DNA of 64,000 bases from Piezodorus guildinii (GCA_023052935.1 CM041297.1:51255917-51319916); one strand, 5' to 3'. Positions 24,285-37,035 are shown, counted from the first letter of the stretch. Notes: generated from the letters alone by a model not told the origin. Made by a program: numbers and translations.

Positions 24285-25170
24285 TCTGGTTTGCGCAACA
24301 CAAGACTTTCACTTACCTCCGTTATTTATATCAATTCAAGAACTTTTAAACAAAATTATAAACGAAAATAAATTGTTAAAGAATTATTTACATTGGATTT
24401 TAAAATAAAAATGATTTTATTAAATAATCTATTATATTATTATCTACGACAATCAGTTTTTTTTTACCGACTTTTCATCACTTTCCGTTAACTTCCACAA
24501 TAGAATGTATAAGATATTTTCTCTAAAATCTATAGGCTTCCAACGATGCATTATACATGTATATTACTGTTCTTAAGTTTAAAAACAAAAAATGCATTAA
24601 AAAATATTTTTGAAGTTTCTCGTTTAGTTGGATATCGAATTCGTCCAATTTATATATTAACCTGTTTTTTAGCAATCCTATTCAGACGATGTGGTCAATC
24701 TTTTCGATTGACATCTATTAAATTTAAGGTAATTTAGAGAAAGAAAATTTGAAACATCGGCATTTAAGCCCTGTCAGACTATTTCAATCAGAATGAAACC
24801 TACATTATACTAAAGTCCGTTCAATTTTACATCGACATAGCGAGTTTATTCAAAATCGTGAGAGCCGTTTTTAAGAAAATCATAAAACACATGCAAAATG
24901 CATGGTATAAAAGGGCTCTTCTGGTTAGCTGATTTGAAATAACTTTTGATGAAAAAGTTTTGGTAACGTTTCGGGCATATAGCTCTTTTAAATATGAAAT
25001 TTCATTTTCATAGGACTTTTCGTTTACGCGCGGGAGTTACCAAACTTGGTCATTTGGACTCGGGAGATCCTAAAACGTGTATCTCCGTTGAAAACTGGAA
25101 TTCGAAAATTTTCACGATTGCATACTTTCCCTTACTATATATTTCATATATAGTTAAGTGAAAGTAAAAA
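24285..25170 (+). mobile_element. 0.9 kb repeat family, near-complete copy
   Basis: Starts A|TCTGGTTTGCGCAACACAAG with ACTTTCACTTACCTCCG just inside and ends 'tatatagttaagtgaaagtaaaaat'. Ordered internal blocks shared with the copies at 25801 and 61007 are 'cttttcatcactttc', 'tatacatgtatattactgt', 'ccctgtcagactatttcaat', 'agccgttttt..gaaaatc', 'tttcataggacttttcgttt', and 'gtgtatctccgttgaaaac'. The end 'cttactatatatttcatatata' can form a small hairpin. No transposase or other ORF is present. It sits directly against a LINE fragment. Confidence 0.75.
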
Positions 25171-25800
25171 TACTGAAGTAGGACTTAATAAGGCACGACA
25201 AAGACAGCCATATTGAACTTTATTTATTAAAAATTCATATTAGCTTTCAGTGAGTTAAGCGTCATATTCATCTTATAACAACGCATAATTCATTAGCTAG
25301 GCGAAAAAAAGGGGGGTTAAAACTAAATATCATACCTAATATCGCATTTAAAGCGCTAAAACTAAAATAACTAGGTCATCCGAGTTCTTATCTACATTAG
25401 AGTGATTTAGTTTATTAATTCGGAGCAGAAACTTAAACAGAATTTGATGTATGCCCGGTAAGGTCCTAAGCTGACACTCTCTTGATGGATGGCTGTTTCG
25501 GTTTATGATTACCTTATGCTTAGCCTGTGAACTGACCGAAAACACCAACGAACTCATGTCAACACCAATTAATATGTTCTAAGTCCTTGCACATAATCCC
25601 TGTTTTAGGGGGACTAGTCTGAAGGACTGGAAAACTTGCTATATCCATCATAGTTCATTGTTTCATTCGCCTGAAGGGACCATACACGAACTGTAGTCAA
25701 GAACAGCTATTACATGCATATATGATTAAATAAATTATATACGGTAGTAAAACAAATATTTTAGTCAACTTTAAATATTTTATAATATATAGATAAAAAA
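25171..25800. other. Unclassified, no gene seen
   Basis: A 69-codon minus-strand frame (25348-25557) has no recognised motif. The stretch separates two copies of the same repeat family. Confidence 0.4.
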
Positions 25801-26830
25801 TCTGGTGCGGGCAACACACGACTTTCACTTACCTCCGTTTTTAGAATCGATTAAAGAATTTTCAAATACAGTTAGAGATAAAAATGAGTGAAACCATTAA
25901 AGAATTAATTAAATGGAATCTATATACAAACATGTGTTTTATTAACAAATCTATTATATTATTATCTAAAATAATCTCTTTGTTTTATCGGCTTTTCATC
26001 ACTTTCAATTAACTTTTAAAAGCTTGTGTATGAGATAATATTTTTTCTAAATTCTTTAGCTTTCCAACGGTATATCATACATGTATATTACTGTCCTTAA
26101 GTTAAAAAACAAAAAATTGCATTAAAAAAATATATTTTCAGTTTTCTCCTATAGTTCTTTTTCAAATTCGCTCAGCATTCATAATTAGCTGTTATTTATC
26201 AATGCTAACAAGATAATATGGTTATTTTTATAGAATGTACAAAATTAAAGGTATACATTCTTCTTCTTCTTCTTCCAGTGGCGCGACAGGCCGTGTAGGC
26301 CCTGGGCCTCGTGGTGTAAACTTCTGCGAGTTTACTCTCACGTTTCACATGCAATTTTTAGTGTAGGGTATACATAAAGAAAGGTATACATTAGACGAAG
26401 ACAATTTAAAATATCGGCATTTAAGCTCTGTCAGACTATTTTAATCAGTGTGATACTCACATCACATTAAAGCAAATTAAATTATACATCGATATAGCGA
26501 GTTTAATCAAAATCATCGGAGCCATTTTTGAGAAAATCATAAAATGGTGCAATATGCATAGTATAAAGTGGCTCTTTTGGTGAGCCGATTTTGTTGAAAA
26601 CGTTTTTGTAACATATCGGACGTATAGTTGTCTAAAATATGAAATTTCAGTTTCATAGGACTTTTCGTTTCCGCCGGGAGTTAGCACACACACACACAGA
26701 CCTTTTTGCGGGACTTGGTTATTCAGCCTCAGGAGACCCTAAAGCGTGTATTTCCGTTGAAAAACTGGAATTCGAAAATTTACACGATCGCAATACTTTC
26801 CCTTACTATATATAGTAAGTGAATGTAATA
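25801..26830 (+). mobile_element. 0.9 kb repeat family, complete copy carrying a SINE insertion
   Basis: Begins TCTGGTGCGGGCAACACACG and ends 'tatatagtaagtgaatgtaa'. All main internal blocks of the family are in order, including a (CA)n tract before 'gacctttttgcgggacttgg'. A SINE tail with its own target duplication is inserted at 26260-26379, making this the longest copy. The right end and its flank are duplicated at 28891-29060. Confidence 0.75.
26247..26392 (-). mobile_element. 5'-truncated SINE, minus strand, with 13-bp target duplication
   Basis: The 120-bp insert at 26260-26379 is bounded by AAAGGTATACATT at 26247-26259 and again at 26380-26392. On the minus strand it reads 'gtgagagtaaactcgcagaa', then 'gtttacaccacgaggcccag', then 'ccactgg' and a (GAA)n tail. 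That is the same 3' part as the full tRNA-derived SINE at 39040-39343. The precise duplication shows LINE-type target-primed insertion into the older repeat. Confidence 0.85.
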
Positions 26831-26871
26831 CTTTAACCATTATTTCAATTTGAGAAGAATTAAAATATATA

Positions 26872-26937
26872 AGGGATGCTCACTACGTTTGCTATAGCAT
26901 AGTTTTTTGTGCTATAGATAACGTAGTGAGTACCCCT
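26872..26937. mobile_element. Micro-MITE, almost all palindrome (about 66 bp)
   Basis: Left arm 'agggatgctcactacgtttg' + 'ctatagca' faces right arm 'tgctatag' + 'ataacgtagtgagtacccct', with only about 9 bases between. Flanks are TA-rich (TAAGGG..CCCCTAA). Same family as 21616-21753 and 28377-28439. Confidence 0.75.
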
Positions 26938-27895
26938 AATGTAAGCAAAGCGTAGTAAATAATTTTATATGATATAGAAGAGATTAATAAGATAAGAAAA
27001 AGTTTTTTTATTTGTGTGCCGACATTTCGTCCTACATCGTGTGTCTCACTGATATTATTCAAAAAAGTCATAGATAATTTAATGCTGCGCATCCTAATTG
27101 TCCAAGCAAAAACGTTACATTTTTGGACAGTAACCCTAGGTTTAAAAAATAAAGCTAAAACTTGATTTAGATTGTTCGTTATTCTTATTGTAATCACTGG
27201 CGAAAATTTTCATAGTTTCCCGCGTCGTGTTTTATGAGGAGGAGAGAAGTATAAAAACTGATATTTTATAGGTTTTTCTTGAGCGTTTCGTAAACTATCA
27301 TGTTCACCACTAATTTTGTAATGAACAAAGCTAAAGAACTTTAAAAGTTCGAAAATTATCATATAATACACTTTTTTTCTCAAACAAAATGATTAGGTAT
27401 ATGAGGAATAAAATTGATATGTACTCCAATCTTAGTAACAATGCTCAAAACGTCATGAAATTGCTCTGCTTAAGACCAACAACGAGATTGAGTTTATTTA
27501 TTGCTAAAATATTTAGCAAACAACGCCAAACTAAATTGATCGATTGATTTTATTTTTAACTCTTTTATTTAATAATAACAATTTGTCTCTGATAAAAACT
27601 CGAGTCATAGAATTAATTATAAAACTTTTACTTCGTTGATCACGCTTGAGAAACAAATAAACAACTCCTATAGTTTTAGTAGTTTGATTCTGAACCGAAA
27701 CAAACAATTTTGATACACTTAATAACTAACGACATAAAAATTAATTTCTTTTCTTATTATTTATTTTCTTCTTAATTTTTATTATATTTTTTATAATTGC
27801 TTTCTTTTACGCAGGAAGAAATTTCAGAAAATCGTCAATACGAAAATCCAAAATAACTTGATAAATTAGTTCGTTCTTTACGTACCAAGGATGTC
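26938..27895. other. Unclassified; left part duplicated at 29250-29370
   Basis: The stretch 26938-27050 ('gtaagcaaagcgtagtaaat..gatatagaag..gattaataagataagaaaa') is repeated at about 29252-29370 with small indels, so the surroundings of the micro-MITE were duplicated locally. A 101-codon minus-strand frame (26892-27197) crosses the MITE and has no recognised motif. Confidence 0.5.
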
Positions 27896-28060
27896 AATAG
27901 CTGAAATGCCACTCAGAAGAAGGCTAAAGAGAAGCTGGATGAGAGACCTCCTCTCTTAAATTAAAGCCTAGGAAGGAGTACAGCTGGGTACTTTCCTTCC
28001 CCATGCCTGATCTCACATTATAGACAGTACATTTGCAGATTGTCAGATTTTTTTTGTTTA
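27895..28060 (+). mobile_element. LINE 3' tail fragment (same family as 19445-20640)
   Basis: Carries 'aatagctgaaatgcc', 'cagaag.aggctaaagagaag', 'tgagagacct', 'actttccttccccatgcc', 'gatctcacatt' and 'gattgtcaga', the same order as at 19975-20016 plus 20429-20540, but without the 412-bp insertion. It is therefore the empty-site reference for that insertion. Confidence 0.65.
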
Positions 28061-28374
28061 AAATTATCAATTTTACGTTATAATTAGTTGTTTTTAATGC
28101 ATTTTTAGAGATGATGTTGATATTTCTTGTTGGATCCTGAGGAACTGTGGGTCAAATTCGCCGAAACGTTGAATAATGATTTTTTGTTAATAAAGTTCTT
28201 TTGGAAGAAATTAAAAAAACAGCCCAATTATTTTATACCTTAGAAATTACTTTATTTCTTCTAGGTATTAGGAATTAAATAGCAATATTAATAAATCATA
28301 TATCATATGATATAGAAAAACAATTTTAGAAACCTAAGAATAATTTTTTTTTTTTTTTTTTTTTTTTACCATAC
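28061..28374. other. Unclassified; contains 'ccgaaacgttgaat' motif
   Basis: A 'cctgaggaactgtgggtcaa..cgccgaaacgttg' string at about 28137-28173 resembles motifs often found in Penelope-like or LINE ends, and something similar occurs at 48369-48390. A T run ends at about 28367. Confidence 0.3.
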
Positions 28375-28376
28375 TA

Positions 28377-28439
28377 GGGATACTCACTACGTTTGCTACA
28401 GCACAAAAAATGTGCTATAGCAAACGTAGTGAGTACCCC
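28377..28439. mobile_element. Micro-MITE, near-perfect 63-bp palindrome
   Basis: Left arm 'gggatactcactacgtttgc' + 'tacagcaca' pairs with right arm 'tgtgctatagcaaacgtagt' + 'gagtacccc' around a 5-6 base A-rich centre. It is flanked by TA at 28375-28376 and 28440-28441, the expected TA target duplication. It consists of essentially nothing but its two terminal inverted repeats. Confidence 0.85.
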
Positions 28440-28660
28440 TAATATTCTACAGCTAAAGCACGCCACTCCACTGAATGTATTTCCTTTTTTCAGGAAAAGT
28501 AGTCTAAAATACTTTCTGAAGTGGTTTCTGTCAAAACTAAGTACAAATCACCTCTGGATTATAACTGAGGAGAAGTTAATTCGAAGCCATAAAAACACCT
28601 TAATTAATTAAAACTTAATTTACTGTGCCAACGTTTCGGCCTACATTTTAGGTCATCTTC

Positions 28661-28890
<230 letters not shown>

Positions 28891-29020
28891 GACCTTTTTT
28901 GCGGGACTTGGTTATTCAGACTCAGGTGACCCTAAAACGTGTATTTCCGTTGAAAACTGGAATTCGAAAATTTTCACGATCGCAATACTTTCCCTTACTA
29001 TATATAGTAAGTGAAAGTAA
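28891..29020 (+). mobile_element. 0.9 kb repeat family, right-end fragment
   Basis: Matches the last 130 bp of the copy ending at 26830, including 'aaaacgtgtatttccgttga' and 'tatatagtaagtgaaagtaa'. Its right flank ('acttaaaccattagttcaat..') also matches that copy's flank, so it derives from a duplication of that locus and not from a fresh insertion. Confidence 0.75.
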
Positions 29021-29059
29021 TACTTAAACCATTAGTTCAATTTGAGAAGAATTAAAATA

Positions 29060-29255
29060 TAATGTGAGATCACTTGTAGCTGGGAGAGGACGTTAAAAGG
29101 TGGTCCCGAGCCTGTGCGATGTCAGGTACTCGTTAAAGATCCCTATCCTAATAAAACCTGGATAGGCAAAATTTAGGACTCCTACCGTAGCATCGTCCGA
29201 TTAGCCATAGTTGCATAAAAGTGACGTTATACGAATAAACAAACAAAATATAATG
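29060..29255 (+). mobile_element. SINE family 2 fragment
   Basis: Contains 'cgagcctgtgcgatgtcagg', 'aaagatcc..tatcctaat', 'ctggatagg..aaaatttagga' and 'cataaa'. The same ordered blocks occur at 56085-56225 (plus) and inverted at 62840-62960, the last followed by a tRNA-like head. The 3' end is rich in 'aataaacaaac'. Confidence 0.6.
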
Positions 29256-29364
29256 TAAGCAATGCGTAGTAAATATTTTTATAAAAATGATGTGATATAG
29301 AAGCTGGTTCTGGTTGCGATTAATAAGATAAGAAAAACTTTTTTTATTTGTGTGCCTCACTGAT

Positions 29365-29478
29365 AATGCATTACAACGTTTTGACGTTTTTAAACTTGAT
29401 GATGAAGAGAAGTTAAAAGTTACCATTGAGGAACTATTCAGTGTACTATATAACGCCAGGCCTTGGAGGTAGAGAAGC
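29365..29478 (+). repeat. 114-bp exact direct repeat, right copy
   Basis: Partner of 28661-28774. Immediately upstream, 29252-29364 repeats 26938-27050, so two different neighbouring segments have been copied into this place. Confidence 0.85.
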
Positions 29479-29479
29479 A

Positions 29480-31378
29480 AATTAAATAAAAAAATATTAC
29501 AGATGAAGCTGTAGTTAATTTAAATTTACCCAAACAAAATCAAATGAAACACAGTGCACTTAAGAAAGGTATTTATGTGAAACCAATGGTCATTTCTGAG
29601 TCAAACTCGAGATCTCGACTGAATTACGGAGAAGAACATATAAATCTCAGACATTAACATAATTTAAATGTCGACTTTTACAGATAAATATCAAAAATAA
29701 GAGTATTTAGTAAATATTTCGGACATACAATGTGTGAATGTCGACGTTATCCAGATTTTAGTTGTTTCACCATAACATATGTTTATTTGATTAATTTTGA
29801 CTGCGATGCATTCATATTATGAAGAAATATTAATTACATAAGAAAATATTATAATAAGATTTAGATGATCATGTTAATTTATATTATTCAAATAAAATTT
29901 ATGGAAATGGCAATTTTTTAATTAATATCGTAATTCAGAATATTCTAATTTTAATGAGTTTTTGAAAACAATGGGTTTATTGATAAAGATTAATTTTATG
30001 TTTTGTTATTATTATTTATTCTCCTCATTTCCTTGAAAGGTGGAAAGGAGAAAAATAAAATATGAGAAGAGCAGATGTAATGAAATATGTTTATTTTTAG
30101 GTTCAGTTGTTTATTTAATGGGAGTTCAATTAACTTATAGTTTACATTAATTTCTTATTTACTTGTCTTTTCCTGCGTAAATCTAGATAATTTGATTTTA
30201 TCAGCGAATGCTACAAATATTAAAAAGTGAGAATTCTTTACAAACTTTGTTCCTGTGACTCAACAATTACAAAAAGCTAATGTATGAGCGCAATATATAC
30301 TTTTTATTAATAATGCATGATTAATAAACTTGATATAAAAAAATGCATGTAAAACATAATTCTTCAAATAATTTAAGTGTTTCATAGGAGCACAGAGGAG
30401 GTAACGCATTACTGGAGACTATTAGTATAAATTATTTTAATTTATAATAATTAGTTTGAAAAATATTAGTTGAAAAAAACATTTTAAGTAAAAAAAAAAC
30501 AATGCTTGGACTTACTGGCGTTCTACTATCAAACTTTTGATGGAACATTTTAAAAAACATCTATTTGATATATTTTTATATATCAGAATTATTTTTATAT
30601 AAAATTAAACTTTTCTATACTCAAACAATTATTTTGGGAATAGGTTATTCAAGAGAAATCAATTAAGTAACTGATTGATATTAAATTATAGTTAATCAAA
30701 TTGAGTTAAAACTGTTATATATATAATATTACTTGATTACCTTAAAATCTCTTAAATTCGAAATTTTATCAATGTCTGTTTTAGAAATTCATTACTTACA
30801 CTTCAAAGGTAATTTACATCAAAGGAAGACCACATTTCGTTTGGCCAGATTTTTTTTTTTTTTTTAATTTATCTTTAAAACATATATGAATAATAATATT
30901 TGACGATTAACAAGATAAAATAATTAATTGTTGGTTTGGGTTTATTTTTATTAACAACGCATTGAGAATGATGAATTGGTTCCTCGCTGTTACTAGACAC
31001 AGTGGTGATATCTAGTGGCACATTTAAGAAGGAGGAGGTTATCACTGAACAGTAAATTGAGAGATATTATCAATATGAGTGGATAACAATAACAACAATT
31101 ATTCATAAAATTAAATAATAGTTATAAATTAATACCTGTAAAAGATATGTATTTATTTCGAGTTTTTAACACTTATATGTAGTTTTATTCGAGTTATGAG
31201 TTTAATCAGCTTATATTTGTTTTACAAAAAGGAAATAAAAAATAATTGAGTAAAATCTAAACTGCAATAATAAAATGTATATAAAAGTTTTAAAGTTTAA
31301 CATCCACTGAAATCAATTTTGTTTTAGATTTTTTGTGTGTTTTAATTTTTTAAAATTAATATGTTAACTAATGTAAAT

Positions 31379-31430
<52 letters not shown>

Positions 31431-33065
31431 TGTGTGTCTACATAATGATACAATGCACCAAAAAATTAATTTTATTTCACTTAATAATTTAGACTGTGTT
31501 TGATTTATTTTAGGGAATGGCAATGTTATACATATGAGCGGTTAACCTGTTAATATTGGCAAAAATGACAGTGTAATTTTAAAATAATATATTTAAATTA
31601 TTATAGTTATTATTATTTAATACTTTTAAAAATTAAATATATTTTATTTTTTGTTATTTTAGGACTTATTTCTAAATATATATATAATTTCTTTTGGTTA
31701 AAACACAAAATATGTGGTTTAATCCAAATAACTAAAAAGCAGCACTATAAATATCTTTGTTGTTCTTTAAAAACATCAAGCAATATTTCATTCGCTAAGC
31801 CTTTTTTTTCATATAAACTAAGATTAAAATCATTCTGTTTAAAATCAAATATGGAAACATAAAATAAAAAATTATAAATTACTGATATTAAGTTTTAGTA
31901 AGTCCATTATGATGTAAGTTTTACGACTCAAACTTTTTATAATTGTTGTTTTATAGTAGAGCTAGAAGTAATAATATTTCTCTCACCAAACATCAATTTT
32001 CATTAAATAAACGATAGCCATCTTAAGAAATCAAACATATTTAATTTAAGTAAAGTTGAGTCTAAGCTCAATAGAACGAAATACAAGTTTAAGCTTAGTT
32101 TTTTTTTTCTCAAAAACTTGAAAAAAAGCAAACCTTAATTTTATCTATTTTTATAAAGCCCGTACCCGGAAAAACTGATAAAAACAATGGAAATTGGCCA
32201 TTTCGAACATGATATTGATTGGATGAATCAAATTTAAATCGAGGTCCAGAAAAGTTTTTTTTTTTAATTCGGTTTAAATACTTTTGAATTTCCGTATGTT
32301 ATAATTTTTTTTTTTTTTTTTTAACATCTTCATTTTATATAATTCTCGCAGTTTCGATTATTTTTATTTTATTTTAAACTTGTTTTTATTAATTTCATTT
32401 TATGTTGGTAGAGCTCTCTTAGATTTATTTAAACTAATTAATAATCTGGCAGACTTTGCCAGACGTTGTCAGTAACACATTGATAGTTACGATAGTATGT
32501 TAGTTAGAACTTTATCCGTAAGATGGCAACACGTATCAAGCCTACTGATATGTAAACGTATAAAGATGAGTATGATAAATTTATAATTATTAACATACAA
32601 TTCTATTCGATGAATAAATCTCTCAAGATTCTACAATAATACAAAATAATAGAAAAAAAACTAATACGAAATCCCTTAATAGGTTAAATAACTGTAAGCT
32701 ATAACTTATCGAATAGTTTCTTTGTGTGTGGTATAGTAAAAAAATACTATAATGATAAGCTAAATATAAAAATATAATTTAATCCATAACTGCATATGTT
32801 CAGATGTATACAAAACGATTGTACGATTTTTAACATCAGTATTACTTTTATTTTATTTTTTATTATATTCAACATTTATTTTAGAAAGAAAATGTTATAT
32901 ATCCAATTTAATATTGTAGCTTTTGAAGTTGTTATTGGTTGTAAAAATGCAGAGGCAGGAATACAGGCATCGGCTTTATGCTTTCTGTAAGACAAACTAA
33001 AAATCTGTTGTGCGCATGGGATAATAAAAAATGAACTTAAAGAGTTTACTGTTTTTATTTCTATT
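29480..33065. other. AT-rich, no gene seen; (AT)n at 31380-31422
   Basis: No recognisable coding content. There is one clean (AT)n tract with a GTGTGTG end at about 31423-31437. The slightly GC-richer stretches 30985-31050 and 32445-32530 are unclassified. Confidence 0.5.
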
Positions 33066-33069
33066 TGTT

Positions 33070-33255
33070 AGCCTAGTATTTTTTTTAATTTATAAATTTT
33101 TATATTATATTCCTTTATTGTTTATTTAAGTTTTATCGTATGTAATTTGACATTGTTTTTCTTTATATTGTAAATATTCTATGAATGTGATCCTGTAACA
33201 ATATAATTATTGCCTATTGTGACAAATTATAATATATCCGAATAAATAAATACGA
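33070..33255 (+). mobile_element. LINE-like 3' untranslated end
   Basis: The 'gaatgtgatcctgtaacaat..attgtgacaaattataatat..cgaataaataaata' tail matches the inverted insert at 19075-19262 and resembles the ends near 57780-57866. It has AATAAA and AT-rich 3' sequence; no ORF part remains. Confidence 0.5.
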
Positions 33256-33545
33256 GTTTAACAAAGTTTGTGTAGTTTTCCGTCACTCCGCATCCCATTT
33301 ATTTGTCAAATTGATCTCTTAGATATTATTACAATCATTAGCTCCCGAACGTAAATTAAAAATCGATATAGCTACAGTTATTCGAGAAATTCTTTCAACG
33401 CATACTTTTCTTCTTTTATTTCACGGTTAGTATTTAAGGGTTTGTATTTTTTTAAATTATTATTATTTTAATTTTTTTTACTGTTAACAGTGACCGTTCT
33501 TTATTGAATACCATTTAAATTAAATATAAGCAAAAATATATATAA

Positions 33546-33601
<56 letters not shown>

Positions 33602-34365
33602 TAGAAATAAAGTGAATTATAAATGAGATTTGGAAAAAAAATTACATTAACGGCTAATATTATAAAGCAATTATTATCTTTTTATTTATTATGATAGTTT
33701 GAAAATAGTGAAATAGTTAGTAAATGTGAATTTAGAATAGGAAAGAAAGAATCATTGTATAATTATGTAATATTTTTTTATATATATAAAAAAGTGTCAT
33801 ATAATTAATGATTATTTTAAAAAATTAAAGAAGAAACTTTTTTTTAATAATTATAGACCAGTATTAATATTAGGTATGGAAGATATGTAAAAAATAAAAA
33901 ATACTGAATCTTAATAAATAAAAGGATGTAGATGAAAATATAATATGGTTGTTTTAGAGTTTCTAAATTATTGTAATCCTGATTTTAATATTTATTATAT
34001 CTTTTTAGTTTGTATCAATTTTGAATATGCATTGATCTTCGAAATGTCAACTATTATTAATATATTATAGTTCGAATAAAAACAATTGTAAGAAAATAAT
34101 TTTCTATAAGTATAATTATATAAAAATACATTGTGTGTATGAAAAGGTACAAAATGTTTTTTATTATTTTCTTTTTTCAAATGCTGAAATATTTGATATT
34201 TCACCTGTGGACAATGATTCTTAATTAAAAAAAAGTTATTTTTTTTTAAAGCGTACCTAGTAACGGTTTTTAATGAAAATGTACTATTAGTAATATCTTA
34301 CAGTATAAAGTAATTATATAAAGTATATATATAATAGTGAAGTATTCGAGCAATTGACACGATCG
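33256..34365. other. AT-rich, no gene seen; (AT)n at about 33549-33600
   Basis: Unclassified AT-rich sequence. A 69-codon minus-strand frame (33995-34204) is composed of AT-rich codons and is not called. Confidence 0.5.
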
Positions 34366-34369
34366 TTCA

Positions 34370-34800
34370 TAATGAAGGATTTAACGAGTCAAACGAAATC
34401 TCATGCCTCGACTGTACAAAGGAGGGAGGCCTAGGTGCGAGGGGTGACTGTACCCTGGGGAGATTTTAGTACCCAGAGGGCTTCCAGATAGCAGCACCGA
34501 CCAAACTATACAACCCATTGTCACACCTCATATAACCACCAGCCCAGGTATTTTAATAGCTGGTGATCCTAGGCAAATACCTGTACGAAAACGTTTACAT
34601 CTCTTCCCGGATTCCAGGGGGGCAAAAACTTGTCAACGGCCAGGATATATCGTGGGGAAAACTATTTCCCTCCAGCTATCTTCTCTGGAATGGAACTCAT
34701 GGAAATTCTGCGTATGGTAATATACAAGCGTGGGGAAAATTCTCTATTTGGTCATTATGTCAGGCAGCTTTAGTTCTTCCAGTAAATAACATAGCTATGT
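34370..34800. other. GC-richer non-coding block
   Basis: Contains 'gggaggcctaggtgcgaggg' and 'accctggggag' and then a plus-strand frame of 115 codons (34563-34910) whose second half is plain AT-rich sequence. No motif is recognised. Candidate conserved non-coding element. Confidence 0.4.
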
Positions 34801-34910
34801 TATTACTAATAAAACAAATATCACTAAACAAGAATATTAAATTAATTAATGTAATCAACTATTCAATTATTTTTTCCATTTTCACTAATCTATACACGAA
34901 ACATAAATAA

Positions 34911-36190
34911 TAAGGGAAACTATTACTACCATAAACATTTTTGAATGGTGGTTTTCAACGGACATAGTCGTTTTGGGGCCCACTGAGTCTAAATAGCTTG
35001 TAAAAGTCTTGTAAAATGTTCTGTGTGTATATGACCCCGGTCAAAAACCGAGTTTTCATACATACATTAATTAAATATTTCGAATGCTTGGAATATTACA
35101 TAAACCTAAAATACCAAAATCAAATGCTATAATTAAACAATTAAATAACATATTTTTATCATTTCCTCAAATAACAATAAAGTTTTAAACAAGATATAAT
35201 TAAATCGTCTAGAATACCAGATATCCTTATAGGTATAGTCTAACAGAACTTAAATCATTAACTATCGCTCATTGAATATGAATCATAAAATAAATGAAAA
35301 ACCTACTGTTGAAAAGCAAATGAATTTAGAAAAATATGTAATAGCAAAGTCGATAAAAGTGATGGAGGATGACAAATGAGCATACTTTAAGGTACTTTTC
35401 CTATAAATAATAAGTGTTTAATAAAAACTATATGATTAATGGAAATCAAACCGAATCTCAGTTAAATATTTATAACCGATTTAACAAAATTTGTATGTAT
35501 TGATGATTGCACTAGACTTCAGAAATTTAGAAGTTTCTACAATCACATACAAAAGTGAGAATGAAAACGCTAAAATATACACCAAAATAAATATTAATAA
35601 GAATTATATTCTAACTTGTAACATTACATACTTTTGAAGATATATATCAATGTCAGTTGATGACTCACCTGCAAATAAACAAAAAGATTAATTAAAAAAA
35701 AAAAATATATATATATACCTATATACATAATAATGGTTATTATGTATAAAATATAAGTAATTTTTTTGTTAGGAAATTAGGAGTTTTTGAAAGAAGTCAT
35801 CGATTTTCAAACATCACACTCCTTAATATGTTAAAGAAAATTATTAAAAACTATTTCTCAACTACAAATGTCTAAATAATGATGATGATAATGATTAAAA
35901 CTAATAGCGACATTCTGAAAGAGATCGAAAAAAAAATCTACTGGTTTTAAAAAAAAAATATCAGTCATCGAAAACACGTTTAAGAAGGCGAGTGGATCAA
36001 GAAAAAGTTGGAATGAGGATAGAGAACCAGGGTTAAGGAAACCCTGATAAAAAAAATAATACCCTCGTAACAATAAATTGTTTTTGTTAAATTATAAGGG
36101 TAGAAAAACAATTATGGAAATTATTATTTTCGTAACTAGTTCCAGAGACTAACCTAAACATATGAAAAAAATAAAATAAAATGTGTTACA
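34911..36190. other. AT-rich, no gene seen
   Basis: Unclassified. A small inverted AT tract lies near 35705-35755 ('tatatacctatatacataataatggttattatgtata'). Confidence 0.45.
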
Positions 36191-36197
36191 AAAAAAA

Positions 36198-36759
36198 TCT
36201 AGTCTGGGCAACAAACGACTATCACTTACTTTGGTTGTTACAATAAATTTAAGAACTATTAGATAACGTTAGAGTTGAAAAAGGTTGAATAAGTATATTC
36301 ACTTGCACTGGAAACATATGTTTTTAATTAAATAACATAAATATATTTTTAAAAAATCACTCAAGTCTATGCCCAATTACGTTACCTTCTACAACTTTGT
36401 ACATATGATAACATGTATTTTTTTTTTTTTAAATATTTAGGTTTCCAACAGTATATCATCCATCTATATTATTATTGTTATATTACTAAATCAATTGTTA
36501 TGTTTTATCTATTTATATAATCTATGTATTTATACTTCTTTTACTCTAGTTCTATGTCAAAGTATAACTTGTAAATTTGCCGTTTTTTATGAATTTTGTA
36601 AAAATGATACAGTTAATGTTTTGGAACTTACAAAATTAAGGGTAATTTAGAGAAAATAAATATGAAAATTCGGAATTTTATGCCTTGTCAGACTATTTCA
36701 ATCAGAATTAAATCTAAACCATATTAAAGACATATTATGACATAAAGATATATTAAACA

Positions 36760-36817
<58 letters not shown>

Positions 36818-37035
36818 CGATTTTAATTAAAATCATTAGAGCTGTTTTCGAGAAAATCGTAAAAAGTTGCAAAATATTAAATTTCAATTATTCGTCCAAA
36901 TTATCCTTTTTCACGAATGGACACAGACGTTTTGTGGTTCTTGGTCATTTGGACATGTAGGACCCTAAAATGTGTATTTTGGGGGAAAAACTTGAATACA
37001 AAATTTTTTTCGATCTCAATAATTTGGTTTTAATA
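36198..37035 (+). mobile_element. 0.9 kb repeat family, diverged copy with (AT)n expansion
   Basis: Begins TCTAGTCTGGGCAACAAACG and keeps 'ttgtcagactatttcaatca', 'attagagctgttttcgagaa', 'tcttggtcatttgg' and 'ccctaaaatgtgtatttt', but with many more substitutions than the other copies. An (AT)n tract of about 50 bases at 36766-36817 has grown inside it. It is the oldest copy seen here; its right end is poorly defined. Confidence 0.65.
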
